DNA of 64,000 nucleotides from Pseudomonas orientalis. Its GTDB lineage: Bacteria > Pseudomonadota > Gammaproteobacteria > Pseudomonadales > Pseudomonadaceae. Where the stretch lies: the NCBI RefSeq assembly GCF_022807995.1, contig NZ_CP094351.1, positions 184,501 to 248,500 on the forward strand. The letters are read 5' to 3'. Positions 53,926 through 63,564 of the stretch are shown here, piece by piece. Every line of letters starts with the position of its first letter. Position 1 is the first letter of the stretch. A program made the position numbers and the translations under genes. The notes under the pieces were generated by a model. That model was not told the DNA's origin. It ran no database searches and saw only the letters and a list, made by a program, of their open reading frames with translations.

Positions 53926-55110
53926 TCAGACCCCTGCGGGGCGCAGTGAATAGGTCTTCAATTGGTGGGCAAAATCGCGCAGGGATTGGATGCCGCTGGC
54001 TTCGGCTTCGTGTACCCATTCCTTGATCGCAGCCAGCATGTCATGGCCGTTGGTGCTGGTCTTGAGCCAGATCTGCTGCAGCGCCAGCCGCTTTTCGTAG
54101 ATCACGCTCAGCGCCTGGCTGTGTTCCAGCATGCTTTGAATGCGCACGTGGTGGCGATCGTTCAGCAGGCTGGTTTCCCGCGACAGCAGACGCTTGGCGC
54201 GGTGGAACTGGTGGCGGACCGAGTGATCGACTTTCTCCAGCTCCTGCTTGACCAACGGGCCGATGACCAATTTGCGGTATTGGGCCATGATCTGGAAGCG
54301 GTTGTTGAGGATCGCCATGGCCGTGTCCATGTCCAGATGACCCTTGCCTTCGACGCGGTGGGCGATCGGCGCGACGCGCTGCACCTTGGCCAGGCGCAGG
54401 AAGCTGAACACCTTGATCCAGGCCCAGCCCAGGTCGAACTCCCATTTCTTGACCGACAACTTGGCTGAGTTGGGGTAGGTGTGGTGGTTGTTGTGCAGCT
54501 CTTCGCCGCCGACGATGATGCCCCACGGCACCAGGTTGGTGGCGGCATCGCGGCATTCGAAGTTGCGATAGCCCACGGCATGGCCCAGGCCGTTGATCAC
54601 GCCGGCGGCCCAGAACGGGATCCACATCATCTGGATCGCCCAGATGGTGATGCCGATGGTGCCGAACAGCAGCAGGTCGATAACGCCCATGAGCGCCACG
54701 CCCAGCAGCGGGAAGCGCGTGTAGAGGTTGCGTTCGATCCAGTCGTCCGGGCAGTTCTTGCCGTAGATGCGCAGGGTCTCGGGGTTTTCCGCCTCGGCGC
54801 GGTACAGCTCGGCACCTTTGCGCAGCACGGTGGACAGGCCCTTGATCACCGGGCTGTGCGGGTCATCGGCGGTTTCGCATTTGGCATGGTGCTTGCGGTG
54901 GATAGCGGTCCACTCGCGGGTGTTCTGCGCCGTGGTCAACCACAGCCAGAAGCGGAAGAAGTGTTTCAGGCCGGCATTGAGCTCGAGCGAGCGATGGGCT
55001 GAATAACGGTGCAGATAGACCGTGACCCCAATAATGGTCACGTGGGTCATCAACAGCGTGACTGCCACCAGTTGCCAGGCTGACAGGTCAAGAAAACCGT
55101 TGTACCACAT
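53926..55110 (-). CDS. desA: Delta-9-type acyl-lipid fatty acid desaturase
   Basis: A 394-residue membrane di-iron desaturase introducing a double bond into membrane acyl chains. Histidine boxes are HRYSAHR (about 47-53), HRKHH (about 84-88) and HNNHH (about 226-230). Hydrophobic segments surround them (LVAVTLLMTHVTIIGVTVYL and others). It ends with a helical tail of about 120 residues. The ATG at 55110 was chosen; a 13-residue upstream extension is possible but atypical. In P. aeruginosa the equivalent gene (PA0286) also neighbours the PAS-GGDEF-EAL gene, which is divergent here. Confidence 0.88.
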   Translation of the reverse strand: MWYNGFLDLSAWQLVAVTLLMTHVTIIGVTVYLHRYSAHRSLELNAGLKHFFRFWLWLTTAQNTREWTAIHRKHHAKCETADDPHSPVIKGLSTVLRKGAELYRAEAENPETLRIYGKNCPDDWIERNLYTRFPLLGVALMGVIDLLLFGTIGITIWAIQMMWIPFWAAGVINGLGHAVGYRNFECRDAATNLVPWGIIVGGEELHNNHHTYPNSAKLSVKKWEFDLGWAWIKVFSFLRLAKVQRVAPIAHRVEGKGHLDMDTAMAILNNRFQIMAQYRKLVIGPLVKQELEKVDHSVRHQFHRAKRLLSRETSLLNDRHHVRIQSMLEHSQALSVIYEKRLALQQIWLKTSTNGHDMLAAIKEWVHEAEASGIQSLRDFAHQLKTYSLRPAGV

Positions 55111-55275
55111 AGGCTGTATGGCCCTCAGATAAAGTAAAGAACAGCTCACGCATTATCACTAAGCCTACAGAGAAAACCAGCCGCCCTTTCAGATAGGAGT
55201 GACTGGATGTTTCTTATTCTATAATCCTCAGCCTTCGTAGGGCGATTCTGTTTTTTGGTAAGGATTACTGACCAT

Positions 55276-57189
55276 ATGCTGTTTACATACCGAGGAGCCC
55301 TGCGTGCGGGGCTGGTATACCTGCTGATTTCCATCGTATGGCTCAGGCTCAGCCACCACTTATTGATCAACTTTATCGATGAACCCGAGGCCCTGGCGCA
55401 TTGGCTGCAATGGCGCGGCTATGTCTGGGCGGGCCTGAGCGCGCTGGCTATCGGCCTGATGGGTGTGCGTTTCGCCCGTGTCCACCAACTGCAACAACCC
55501 CTGAAAGAAAACCATGAGCGCCTGCAACAGGCCGCTGCGGTGTTTGATTGCACCCGCGAAGGCGTGCTGGTCACCGACGCCCGGGGCGTGATCGTGCACG
55601 TCAATCGGGCATTCATGGAGATCACCGGCTACCGGCGCGAAGACGTCATGGGCAAGCCCCCCAGCCTGTTCAAGTCCGGCCGCCATTCGTCGAATTTTTA
55701 TCGGCAGATGTTCCAGACCCTTGAGCGCGACGGCGAATGGAGCGGCGAAATCTGGAACCGACGCCAGAGCGGAGAAATTTATCCACAGTGGCAAACCATC
55801 CGCGTCATCCGCGATGAGAGAGGCCACATCAGCCACTATGTCGCCGTGTTTTCGGACATCAGCGCCATCAAGGACTCCGAACATGAACTGGCGCACCTGG
55901 CCAATCACGACCCGCTGACCGACCTGCCCAACCGCCTGCTGTTCACCGACCGCGCCGAGCAGGCCCTGGCCTCGGCGCAAGTGCACAAGCGTGGCTGTGC
56001 GTTGCTGCTGCTGGACCTGGACCACTTCAAGATCATCAATGACAGCCTGGGCCACAACGTGGGCGATCAGCTGCTCAAGCTGGTGGCCGAGCGTCTCAAG
56101 GGGCTGTTCAGGCCCGGGGTGACCCTGGCGCGCCTGGGCGGCGACGAGTTCGCGGTGTTGGTGGAGAGTTGTCCACAGGTGATGCAGGCAGCTGCCATGG
56201 CGCAGCGCATGCTCGACGCCATGAAGGAGCCGTTTGTGTTTGACGGCAACCAGCTGTTTATCAGCGCCAGCATCGGCATCAGCCTGTTTCCCAGCGATGC
56301 GCTGAGCGCCGAGCAATTGTTGCGCAACGCCGACTCGGCCCTGTTCAAGGCCAAGCATGCGGGACGTGAAGGCTACGCCCTGTACACCGAGGAACTGACC
56401 GCTCACGCGCAGAATCGGGTGGAGATCGCCAGCGAACTGCGCCGCGCCCTTGAGCAACAGGAACTGCGCGTCTATTACCAGCCGGTGCACGGCCTGCAGG
56501 ACAGCCGCCTGATCGGCGTCGAAGCGCTGGTGCGCTGGCAGCACCCGGAACGCGGCCTGGTACCGCCGGGTGAGTTTATCCCCATCGCCGAGCGCACCGG
56601 GTTGATCGCCGACATCGACGCCTGGGTGATGAACCAGGCCTGCCGCCAGATGTGCCAGTGGCTGGCGGAGGGCGCACCGTTGGGCTTTATCGCCGTCAAC
56701 GTGTCCAGCCGGCTGTTTGCCCGGCGCGAACTTTACGAACACGTGGGCCAGGTGCTTCACGACACAGGCCTGGACCCGGCCTTCCTTGAGCTGGAAGTCA
56801 CCGAAAGCGCGGTAATGGACGACCCGGAAGTCGCCCTCGAACAACTGCACCGCCTGCGTGAGCTGGGGTTGCGCCTGGCCATCGACGACTTCGGCACCGG
56901 CTATTCCTCGCTGCTGCGCCTCAAGCGCCTGCCGGTGCAGAAACTCAAGATCGACCAGGGCTTTGTCGCAGGCCTGCCGTGGGATGAAGACGACGCCGCC
57001 ATCGTGCGGGTGGTCATCGCCCTGGCCAAAAGCATGGGCATGCAGGTGCATGCCGAGGGGATCGAGCAGGTGGAGCAGGCCCGCTTCCTGCTGGATCAGG
57101 AATGTGACATGGGGCAGGGGTACTGGTTTGGCAAGCCGGTGCCGGCCCAGGAGATAGATTGGACCCGGGCACCCCCTATCCAGAGTTGA
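55276..57189 (+). CDS. PAS-GGDEF-EAL protein (c-di-GMP turnover)
   Basis: A 637-residue protein with two N-terminal membrane segments (about 10-27 and 50-68) and a PAS domain (about 80-200). A GGDEF domain with intact LGGDEFAVL (about 289) precedes an EAL domain with EALVRW (about 414), ESAVMDD and DDFGTGYSSL. Both catalytic motifs look complete, so it could make or break down c-di-GMP; many such proteins act mainly as phosphodiesterases. The order matches PA0285 beside desA and the sulfate genes in P. aeruginosa. The start at 55276 follows AAGGA at a long spacing of about 12 nt. Confidence 0.9.
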   Translation: MLFTYRGALRAGLVYLLISIVWLRLSHHLLINFIDEPEALAHWLQWRGYVWAGLSALAIGLMGVRFARVHQLQQPLKENHERLQQAAAVFDCTREGVLVTDARGVIVHVNRAFMEITGYRREDVMGKPPSLFKSGRHSSNFYRQMFQTLERDGEWSGEIWNRRQSGEIYPQWQTIRVIRDERGHISHYVAVFSDISAIKDSEHELAHLANHDPLTDLPNRLLFTDRAEQALASAQVHKRGCALLLLDLDHFKIINDSLGHNVGDQLLKLVAERLKGLFRPGVTLARLGGDEFAVLVESCPQVMQAAAMAQRMLDAMKEPFVFDGNQLFISASIGISLFPSDALSAEQLLRNADSALFKAKHAGREGYALYTEELTAHAQNRVEIASELRRALEQQELRVYYQPVHGLQDSRLIGVEALVRWQHPERGLVPPGEFIPIAERTGLIADIDAWVMNQACRQMCQWLAEGAPLGFIAVNVSSRLFARRELYEHVGQVLHDTGLDPAFLELEVTESAVMDDPEVALEQLHRLRELGLRLAIDDFGTGYSSLLRLKRLPVQKLKIDQGFVAGLPWDEDDAAIVRVVIALAKSMGMQVHAEGIEQVEQARFLLDQECDMGQGYWFGKPVPAQEIDWTRAPPIQS

Positions 57190-57202
57190 AATACAGCCAA
57201 AA

Positions 57203-57293
57203 TGTGGGAGGGGGCTTGCCCCCGATGGCAGTGTGTCAGCCAAGAGTGACTAACCTGATACACCGCTATCGGGGGCAAGCCCCCTCCCACATT
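57203..57293. repeat. REPIN (GTGGGAGGGGGCTTGC type)
   Basis: Inverted REPs right after the EAL gene. No gene lies between this and oscA at 57490. Confidence 0.88.
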
Positions 57294-57384
57294 GGAACTG
57301 CACAAGGCTTTATTTCAGTGCTGTGGTTCAAAACCCACGCGCAACCCCACGTCCTGTCAGAAAATTCTTTCTGGTTATATAAAC

Positions 57385-57409
57385 ATTCTTAAATAGTATT
57401 TTTAAGAAT
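57385..57409 (+). promoter_or_regulatory. Palindromic AT-rich site upstream of oscA
   Basis: ATTCTTAAA (57385-57393) and TTTAAGAAT (57401-57409) form a perfect 9-bp inverted repeat with a 7-bp spacer, in an AT-rich patch that starts with GGTTATATAAAC. Its place ahead of the sulfur-starvation operon suggests the CysB-controlled promoter region. This is inference; CysB sites are poorly conserved. Confidence 0.5.
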
Positions 57410-57489
57410 ATCCGCGCTTATCTACTATCGCTCTCACGCCGCAAGCAGTGCCGCCACTGCCAGGCACTATTCATTTCAGGAGCGAGACC

Positions 57490-57672
57490 ATGAGCGCATC
57501 TCTACGTAGCGTCGACGGCCAGGACGAAGCAGCCATTTTGCGTGAGATCCAGAGCGCCCTGCGCGATCTGCGGTTTGGCGCGGTGGAAATCACCGTACAC
57601 AACGCGCAAGTGGTACAGATCGAACGCAAGGAAAAATTTCGTCTGCAGAACCCGGGTAACAAACCCGCCTAA
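57490..57672 (+). CDS. oscA: OscA-like DUF2292 protein, sulfur starvation
   Basis: A 60-residue protein with the family core EIQSALRDLRFGAVEITVHN, then QVVQIERKEKFRL. Such proteins (OscA in Pseudomonas) are needed for growth on organosulfur sources and precede the sulfate-binding protein gene, as here. The ATG at 57490 follows AGGAG. A REPIN separates it from sbp. Confidence 0.85.
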   Translation: MSASLRSVDGQDEAAILREIQSALRDLRFGAVEITVHNAQVVQIERKEKFRLQNPGNKPA

Positions 57673-57685
57673 GAATAAGCCACCA

Positions 57686-57783
57686 GTAGGAGCGAGCTTG
57701 CTCGCGAAAAACGCCAACGATAACGCAGCGCATCAGGTTTAACGCGGTGCTCTTGGGTTTTTCGCGAGCAAGCTCGCTCCTAC
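57686..57783. repeat. REPIN (GTAGGAGCGAGCTTGC type)
   Basis: Inverted REPs of the second type between oscA and sbp, with the spacer AACGATAACGC. Confidence 0.88.
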
Positions 57784-57818
57784 AGGGTTGCGCCAACATA
57801 AGAATTTCAGGAGCTTCT

Positions 57819-58829
57819 ATGTCGTCGATTCGCCGTTACGCCCTGGCCGCCCTGGCCAGTGCCGTGTTTGCCGGTTCCGCCGTCGCCAAGGACTACGAGT
57901 TGCTCAACGTCTCGTACGACCCCACCCGTGAGCTGTACCAGGACTACAACGCTGAGTTCACCAGCTTCTGGAAACAGTCCCACCCGGGCGACAACGTCAA
58001 GATCCAGCAATCCCACGGTGGTTCGGGCAAGCAAGGCCGCGCGGTGATCGACGGCCTGCGCGCCGACGTGGTGACCCTGGCCCTGGCCGGCGACATCGAC
58101 GAAATCGCCAAGCTGGGCAAGACCCTGCCGGAAAACTGGCAAACCCGCCTGCCGGATGCCAGCACCCCGTACACCTCGACCATCGTGTTCCTGGTGCGCA
58201 AGGGCAACCCCAAAGGCATCAAGGACTGGGGCGACCTGATCAAGAACGACGTGTCGGTGATCACGCCTAACCCGAAAACCTCCGGCGGTGCGCGCTGGAA
58301 CTTCCTCGCCGCCTGGGCCTATGGCCTCAAGACCGGCGGCAGCGAGGCCAAGGCGCAGGAATACGTTCAAGCGCTGTTCAAGCACGTGCCGATCCTCGAC
58401 ACCGGCGCGCGCGGCTCCACCATTACCTTCGTCAACAACGGTCAGGGCGATGTGCTGCTGGCCTGGGAAAACGAAGCGTTCCTGGCGCTCAAGGAAGACG
58501 GCGGCGCCGACAAGTTCGACATCGTCGTGCCGTCCCTGTCGATCCTCGCGGAGCCGCCGGTGGCCGTGGTTGACAAGAACGCCGAGAAAAAGGGCAACAC
58601 CGAAATCGCTACCGAATACCTCAAGCATCTGTACAGCCCGGCCGGCCAGGAGATTGCGGCGAAAAACTTCTACCGCCCACGCGATGAGAAAGTCGCCGCC
58701 AAATACGCCCAGCAGTTCCCTAAACTGGACCTGGTCACCATCGACAAAGACTTCGGCGGCTGGAAAACTGCCCAACCGAAATTCTTTAACGACGGTGGCG
58801 TGTTCGACCAGATCTACACGGCGCAATAA
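57819..58829 (+). CDS. sbp: Sbp, periplasmic sulfate-binding protein
   Basis: A 336-residue protein with a Sec signal peptide (ending GSAVA at about 23) and the family text [45 protein letters not shown] and [20 protein letters not shown]. It binds sulfate (or thiosulfate) and delivers it to CysTWA. CAGGAG precedes the ATG at 57819. The permease genes begin 192 bp downstream, past another REPIN. Confidence 0.95.
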   Translation: MSSIRRYALAALASAVFAGSAVAKDYELLNVSYDPTRELYQDYNAEFTSFWKQSHPGDNVKIQQSHGGSGKQGRAVIDGLRADVVTLALAGDIDEIAKLGKTLPENWQTRLPDASTPYTSTIVFLVRKGNPKGIKDWGDLIKNDVSVITPNPKTSGGARWNFLAAWAYGLKTGGSEAKAQEYVQALFKHVPILDTGARGSTITFVNNGQGDVLLAWENEAFLALKEDGGADKFDIVVPSLSILAEPPVAVVDKNAEKKGNTEIATEYLKHLYSPAGQEIAAKNFYRPRDEKVAAKYAQQFPKLDLVTIDKDFGGWKTAQPKFFNDGGVFDQIYTAQ

Positions 58830-58842
58830 ACACACCGATCAC

Positions 58843-58956
58843 TGTAGGAGCGAGGCGGGCGGCTAGCTCTTGCTCGCGAAAAACTTCAAGGCACCGCGTG
58901 CATTCAGACTGCCCGCGTTATCGTTGACGATCTTCGCGAGCAAGCTCGCTCCTACA
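58843..58956. repeat. REPIN (GTAGGAGCGAGCTTGC type) with an interrupted left REP
   Basis: The left REP reads GTAGGAGCGAG, then about 14 extra bases (GCGGGCGGCTAGCT), then CTTGCTCGCGAAAAA. The right REP is intact. Confidence 0.8.
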
Positions 58957-59021
58957 GGGGTCAGGAGAGCCCGCATTCGTTTGCGGGTTTTGCATGTCTG
59001 TTCCCTTAACCAAGGACTCTT

Positions 59022-59840
59022 ATGTCGCGTCGTACCTCCCCCGTCATACCCGGCTTCGGGCTGACGCTGGGCTACACCGTGGTGTACCTCAGCCTGATCG
59101 TGCTCATCCCCCTGGCGGCGATGTTTGTACACGCCGCTCAACTCACCTGGGATCAGTTCTGGAACATCATCTCCGCGCCGCGCGTGCTGGCGGCGTTGAA
59201 GCTGAGCTTCAGCACCGCGTTGTACGCCGCGCTGATCAACGGCGTGATCGGCACGCTGCTGGCCTGGGTGCTGGTGCGCTACACCTTCCCCGGACGCAAG
59301 ATTATCGATGCGATGATCGACCTGCCATTCGCCTTGCCCACCGCCGTGGCCGGCATCGCGCTGACTGCGCTGTATGCGCCCAACGGGCTGGTGGGCCAGT
59401 TCGCCGCCGACCTGGGCTTCAAGATCGCCTATACCCCGCTGGGTATCACCCTGGCGCTGACCTTCGTGACCTTGCCCTTCGTGGTGCGCACGGTGCAGCC
59501 GGTACTGGCCGACATCCCCCGGGAAGTCGAAGAAGCCGCCGCCTGCCTGGGCGCCAAGCCTCTGCAAGTGTTCCGCCACATCCTGGTGCCGGCCCTGTTG
59601 CCGGCCTGGCTGACCGGTTTCGCGCTGGCCTTCGCCCGTGGCGTCGGTGAGTACGGCTCGGTGATTTTCATCGCCGGCAACATGCCGATGAAAACCGAGA
59701 TCCTGCCGTTGCTGATCATGGTCAAGCTCGACCAGTACGACTACCGCGGCGCCACCTCTATCGGTGTGCTGATGCTGGTGGTTTCCTTTGTCCTGCTGCT
59801 GCTGATCAACTTGTTGCAGCGGCGCATCGAACGTCCATAA
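59022..59840 (+). CDS. cysT: CysT (CysU), sulfate ABC transporter permease
   Basis: A 272-residue inner-membrane protein with six predicted transmembrane segments and the permease EAA loop ([20 protein letters not shown], about 165-184). AAGGA precedes the ATG at 59022. The next gene starts 13 bp after the stop, so cysT, cysW and cysA are one transcript. Confidence 0.95.
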   Translation: MSRRTSPVIPGFGLTLGYTVVYLSLIVLIPLAAMFVHAAQLTWDQFWNIISAPRVLAALKLSFSTALYAALINGVIGTLLAWVLVRYTFPGRKIIDAMIDLPFALPTAVAGIALTALYAPNGLVGQFAADLGFKIAYTPLGITLALTFVTLPFVVRTVQPVLADIPREVEEAAACLGAKPLQVFRHILVPALLPAWLTGFALAFARGVGEYGSVIFIAGNMPMKTEILPLLIMVKLDQYDYRGATSIGVLMLVVSFVLLLLINLLQRRIERP

Positions 59841-59853
59841 GGAGGCGCGGAAC

Positions 59854-60726
59854 ATGTCCCAATCGTCTATTTCCGCCGCGTCCTCGGCCAACGCCGCCCG
59901 GCGTGGCAGCGCGACCTCGCGACGTATCCTGATCGGCCTCGGCTGGCTGGTGTTTGCGCTGTTCCTGCTGCTGCCGCTGTTGATCGTGGTGTCCCAGGGC
60001 CTGAAGAACGGCCTCGGCGCGTTCTTTACCGCGATCCTTGAACCGGATGCGCTGTCGGCGCTGAAACTCACGGTGATCGCCGTGGTGATCTCGGTGCCGC
60101 TCAACCTGGTGTTTGGCGTCAGCGCCGCGTGGTGCGTGAGCAAATATTCATTCCGTGGCAAAAGCATCCTGGTGACGCTGATCGACCTGCCGTTCTCGGT
60201 GTCCCCGGTGATCGCTGGCCTGGTCTACGTGCTGATGTTCGGCGCCCAGGGTTTCTTCGGCCCCTGGTTGCAGGACCATGACATCCAGATTGTGTTCGCC
60301 TTGCCCGGCATCGTGCTGGCGACCATCTTCGTCACCGTGCCGTTCGTGGCCCGTGAGCTGATCCCGCTGATGCAGGAGCAGGGCACCCAGGAAGAAGAAG
60401 CCGCGCGCCTGCTCGGTGCCAACGGCTGGCAGATGTTCTGGCATGTCACCGTGCCGAACATCAAGTGGGGCCTGATCTACGGCGTGGTGCTCTGTACGGC
60501 GCGGGCCATGGGTGAGTTCGGCGCGGTGTCGGTGGTGTCCGGCCATATTCGCGGCGTCACCAACACGCTGCCGCTGCATGTCGAGATTCTCTACAACGAA
60601 TACAACCACGTCGCCGCCTTTGCGGTGGCCAGCCTGTTGCTGATCCTGGCGCTCTTCATCCTGCTGCTCAAGCAGTGGAGCGAGAACCGAATCAACCGCC
60701 TGCGCAACAGCGCCGGTGAGGAATAA
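59854..60726 (+). CDS. cysW: CysW, sulfate ABC transporter permease
   Basis: A 290-residue permease with a Ser/Ala/Arg-rich N-terminal tail and six membrane segments. Its EAA loop reads [20 protein letters not shown] (about 175-194). Partner of CysT. AAGGAGGCGCGGAAC precedes the ATG; 13 bp from cysT and 3 bp from cysA. Confidence 0.95.
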   Translation: MSQSSISAASSANAARRGSATSRRILIGLGWLVFALFLLLPLLIVVSQGLKNGLGAFFTAILEPDALSALKLTVIAVVISVPLNLVFGVSAAWCVSKYSFRGKSILVTLIDLPFSVSPVIAGLVYVLMFGAQGFFGPWLQDHDIQIVFALPGIVLATIFVTVPFVARELIPLMQEQGTQEEEAARLLGANGWQMFWHVTVPNIKWGLIYGVVLCTARAMGEFGAVSVVSGHIRGVTNTLPLHVEILYNEYNHVAAFAVASLLLILALFILLLKQWSENRINRLRNSAGEE

Positions 60727-60729
60727 GTC

Positions 60730-61710
60730 ATGTCGATCGAAGTCCGTAATGTCAGCAAGAACTTCAACGCCTTCAAGGCCCTGGACAGCATCAACCTGGA
60801 TATCCAGAGTGGCGAGCTGGTGGCGTTGCTCGGCCCGTCCGGCTGCGGCAAGACCACCTTGCTGCGCATCATAGCGGGGCTCGAAACCCCGGACGCCGGC
60901 AGCATCGTGTTCCACGGCGAGGACGTTTCCGGCCACGATGTGCGTGATCGCAACGTGGGCTTTGTGTTCCAGCACTACGCGCTGTTCCGTCATATGACCG
61001 TGTTCGACAACGTCGCTTTCGGCCTGCGCATGAAGCCGAAAAACCAGCGCCCCACCGAGAGCCAGATCGCAAGCAAGGTTCACGAACTGCTGAACATGGT
61101 GCAGCTCGACTGGTTGTCGGATCGCTACCCGGAACAACTCTCCGGCGGCCAGCGCCAGCGTATCGCCCTGGCCCGCGCCCTGGCGGTGGAGCCCAAGGTG
61201 CTGCTGCTGGACGAACCCTTCGGCGCCCTCGATGCCAAGGTGCGCAAGGAACTGCGCCGCTGGCTGGCGCGCCTGCATGAAGATATCAACCTGACCTCGG
61301 TGTTCGTGACCCACGACCAGGAAGAAGCCATGGAAGTCGCCGACCGTATCGTGGTGATGAACAAGGGCGTGATCGAGCAGATCGGCTCACCGGGCGACGT
61401 CTACGAAAACCCGGCCAGCGATTTTGTGTACCACTTCCTGGGTGACTCCAACCGTTTGCACCTGGGCGAGGACAAACACCTGCTGTTTCGCCCGCACGAA
61501 GTGTCGCTGTCGCGGCATGAGCTGGAGGATCACCACGCGGCTGAGGTGCGCGACATCCGGCCGCTGGGCGCGACGACTCGCGTGACCCTCAAGGTCGAAG
61601 GCCAGCCCGAGCTGATCGAAGCCGAAGTGGTGAAGGACCACGACAGCCTGACCGGCCTGACCCGTGGCGAGACCCTGTTCTTCAAACCCAAGGTCTGGCA
61701 AAAAGCCTGA
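60730..61710 (+). CDS. cysA: CysA, sulfate ABC transporter ATPase
   Basis: A 326-residue ABC ATPase with Walker [10 protein letters not shown] (about 35-43), signature LSGGQRQR (about 136-143), Walker [10 protein letters not shown] (about 155-163) and the switch His in [15 protein letters not shown] short C-terminal TOBE-like region follows. It energises sulfate import through CysTW with Sbp. GAGGA precedes the ATG. Confidence 0.95.
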   Translation: MSIEVRNVSKNFNAFKALDSINLDIQSGELVALLGPSGCGKTTLLRIIAGLETPDAGSIVFHGEDVSGHDVRDRNVGFVFQHYALFRHMTVFDNVAFGLRMKPKNQRPTESQIASKVHELLNMVQLDWLSDRYPEQLSGGQRQRIALARALAVEPKVLLLDEPFGALDAKVRKELRRWLARLHEDINLTSVFVTHDQEEAMEVADRIVVMNKGVIEQIGSPGDVYENPASDFVYHFLGDSNRLHLGEDKHLLFRPHEVSLSRHELEDHHAAEVRDIRPLGATTRVTLKVEGQPELIEAEVVKDHDSLTGLTRGETLFFKPKVWQKA

Positions 61711-61745
61711 GCACACCCCGGAACCCCATTTGAAAACCGGGCCAA

Positions 61746-61834
61746 TGTGGGAGGGGGCTTGCCCCCGATAGCGGTGTGTCAGTCACAAATATGCTGACTG
61801 ATCCACCGCCATCGGGGGCAAGCCCCCTCCCACA
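61746..61834. repeat. REPIN (GTGGGAGGGGGCTTGC type)
   Basis: Inverted REPs between the convergent cysA and DUF962 genes. Confidence 0.88.
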
Positions 61835-61835
61835 T

Positions 61836-62363
61836 TCAGATCCTGCTGGGCTTGAGATCGCGGCGTGTCACCGGGCCTGAGCGTTGCTCAATCTGCTGCT
61901 TCAGCGCCTGGCGCACCCCCAGCAAAAACGCCAGCTCCGCCACCACAAACAACGGCCCCACAATCAGCCCCGACACGTCATCCACGAACGCCGGCTTCCT
62001 GCCTTCGTAGTAATGCCCGACAAACTGAATCACCCAGCCCACCACAAACATCCCGATACCGCTGCTCAACCACACCGTCGTGCTTTGCGCCGCCAGCACG
62101 TGCCCGGCCCATACCGACAAGCCCATCAGCAGCGTCATCAAGGTGCCCAGGGCCAGTTCCAGGCGCAGGTAAAACCACGCCGAAAACAGCGCCAGCAGCA
62201 CCGCCGGGGAAATCCACAGCGCGCCCACCGTCCATTCGGGGCGTGACAGCAGCACGGCCACCGCCACCACGATCAAGGGAATGCCGATGAAATGGCTGGC
62301 GATATTGCGTGGGTCGCGGTGGTAGGCGGCGTATTGACTGAGGTGGTCGACGAGGCTTTTCAT
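61836..62363 (-). CDS. DUF962 / Mpo1-like membrane protein
   Basis: A 175-residue protein with the family start LSQYAAYHRDPRNIASHFIG (about 7-26) and four to five hydrophobic helices. The motif GWVIQFVGHYYEGRKPAF (about 113-130) is typical of DUF962, whose yeast member Mpo1 is a 2-hydroxy fatty acid dioxygenase. The ATG at 62363 follows AGGAGGAACAACA. The bacterial role is not established. Confidence 0.88.
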   Translation of the reverse strand: MKSLVDHLSQYAAYHRDPRNIASHFIGIPLIVVAVAVLLSRPEWTVGALWISPAVLLALFSAWFYLRLELALGTLMTLLMGLSVWAGHVLAAQSTTVWLSSGIGMFVVGWVIQFVGHYYEGRKPAFVDDVSGLIVGPLFVVAELAFLLGVRQALKQQIEQRSGPVTRRDLKPSRI

Positions 62364-62446
62364 TGTTGTTCCTCCTGTAGGATGTTTGATCATGCCCTGT
62401 CAGTCGGCGCCTAACTGTCAACTGGGCGACAATCTTCGGAGTTCCC

Positions 62447-63133
62447 ATGGACACAGGCACATGGCACGCGCATTTGGCCAGCGGCCACTGGTTTGGCCAC
62501 CTGCCTGCACACTTGCAGCGTAGCCTGCTGGCGGCGGCGCGGTTGCGCACGCTGACGGCGGGGCAGTTTCTGTTCAAGCGCGGCGATCCGCCGTGTGGCC
62601 TGTATGCGGTACTGGAAGGGGCGGTGCGCATCAGTGCGGTGAATGCCGAGGGCAAGGAAGCGGTGCTGAGCCTGGTGGAGACGCCTCACTGGTTCGGCGA
62701 GATCTGCCTGTTCGACAAGCTGCCGCGCACCCACGATGCGCTCGCCACAGGCCCTTGCACGCTGGCGCAGGTGCCGCAGGCGGCGATGCTCGGCATTCTC
62801 GAGCGGCAACCGACGTATTGGCGCGATGTGGCCCTGTTGATGAGCCACAAACTGCGCCTGTCCTTGATCAATATCGAACAGATGAGCCTGATGCCCGCGT
62901 CGGCGCGCCTGGCCCATCGGCTGCTGATGATTGCTCAGGGCTACGGTGAGCGAACGCAAGCGCGCCGGGTGTTGCAACTGCCCCAGGAGGACCTGGCGGC
63001 GATGCTCGGCCTGTCGCGCCAGACCACCAACAGCCTGCTCAAGGCGCTGGAGCAACAGGGCATTCTTGGCTTGAGCTACGGCGCCATCGAGATTCTCGAC
63101 CTCAATGGCCTGCGCCTGGCTGCCGGACTATGA
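62447..63133 (+). CDS. Crp/Fnr-family transcriptional regulator
   Basis: A 228-residue regulator. A cyclic-nucleotide-binding-like beta-roll (about 20-130; FLFKRGDPPCGLYAVLEGAV, then HWFGEICLFD) is joined by a long helix to a winged helix-turn-helix (LPQEDLAAMLGLSRQTTNSL, about 182-201). It lacks the N-terminal cysteine cluster of Fnr, so it is not an oxygen-sensing Fe-S protein; the ligand is unknown. It is divergent from the DUF962 gene (84 bp between starts) and its 3' end overlaps the hydroxyisourate hydrolase gene by 6 bp, tail to tail. Confidence 0.85.
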   Translation: MDTGTWHAHLASGHWFGHLPAHLQRSLLAAARLRTLTAGQFLFKRGDPPCGLYAVLEGAVRISAVNAEGKEAVLSLVETPHWFGEICLFDKLPRTHDALATGPCTLAQVPQAAMLGILERQPTYWRDVALLMSHKLRLSLINIEQMSLMPASARLAHRLLMIAQGYGERTQARRVLQLPQEDLAAMLGLSRQTTNSLLKALEQQGILGLSYGAIEILDLNGLRLAAGL

Positions 63134-63538
63134 ACCGCGATAGGTGGAGAAGCCGTAAGGGCTGAGCAGCAGCGGGATGTGGTAGTGCTGATCGGCCTGC
63201 TTGACCTGGAAAATCACCGGCACTTCGGGGAAGAAGGTTTCGCGGTTGGCTTTCTTGTAATAGTCGCCGGTCTTGAACACCACGCGGTACTCGCCCGGTT
63301 TCATGCTGCGATCAGCGGGAAACAGTTCGGCGATGCGCCCCTGCTGGTTGGTCACGCCCTGGGACAGCGATTGCCATTGATCGCCCACGTGTTCTTCCAG
63401 GGTGACGTTGACGCCGGCGCTCGGCAGGCCGTATTCCAGGTTGAGCACGTGCACGCTGAGCGGGTTGCCGGCGGCCATGGCCATTGTGCACAGGCCGCTC
63501 AGGCTGAGGGCGGCGAGGGTCATGCTGAGGGTTTTCAT
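63128..63538 (-). CDS. 5-hydroxyisourate hydrolase with signal peptide
   Basis: A 136-residue transthyretin-like protein that hydrolyses 5-hydroxyisourate in purine breakdown. A Sec signal peptide (ending MAMAA at about 23) makes it periplasmic. Family motifs are LSVHVLNLEYGLPSAGVNV (about 27), the middle GRIAELFP and FKTGDYY, HYHIPLLLSPYGFSTY and the terminal YRGS. The neighbouring gene is a HbpS/GlcG-type protein read in the same direction. Confidence 0.9.
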   Translation of the reverse strand: MKTLSMTLAALSLSGLCTMAMAAGNPLSVHVLNLEYGLPSAGVNVTLEEHVGDQWQSLSQGVTNQQGRIAELFPADRSMKPGEYRVVFKTGDYYKKANRETFFPEVPVIFQVKQADQHYHIPLLLSPYGFSTYRGS

Positions 63539-63564
63539 CGAGACGTCCTTTTTGACAGGGGTAA

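Noticed and set aside
55360..57243. A long minus-strand frame opposite the PAS-GGDEF-EAL gene
   Set aside because: Antisense shadow; the plus strand carries complete GGDEF and EAL motifs.
62447..63133. Assignment of the Crp/Fnr regulator as Anr (oxygen-sensing)
   Set aside because: The N-terminal cysteine cluster needed for an Fe-S centre is missing.
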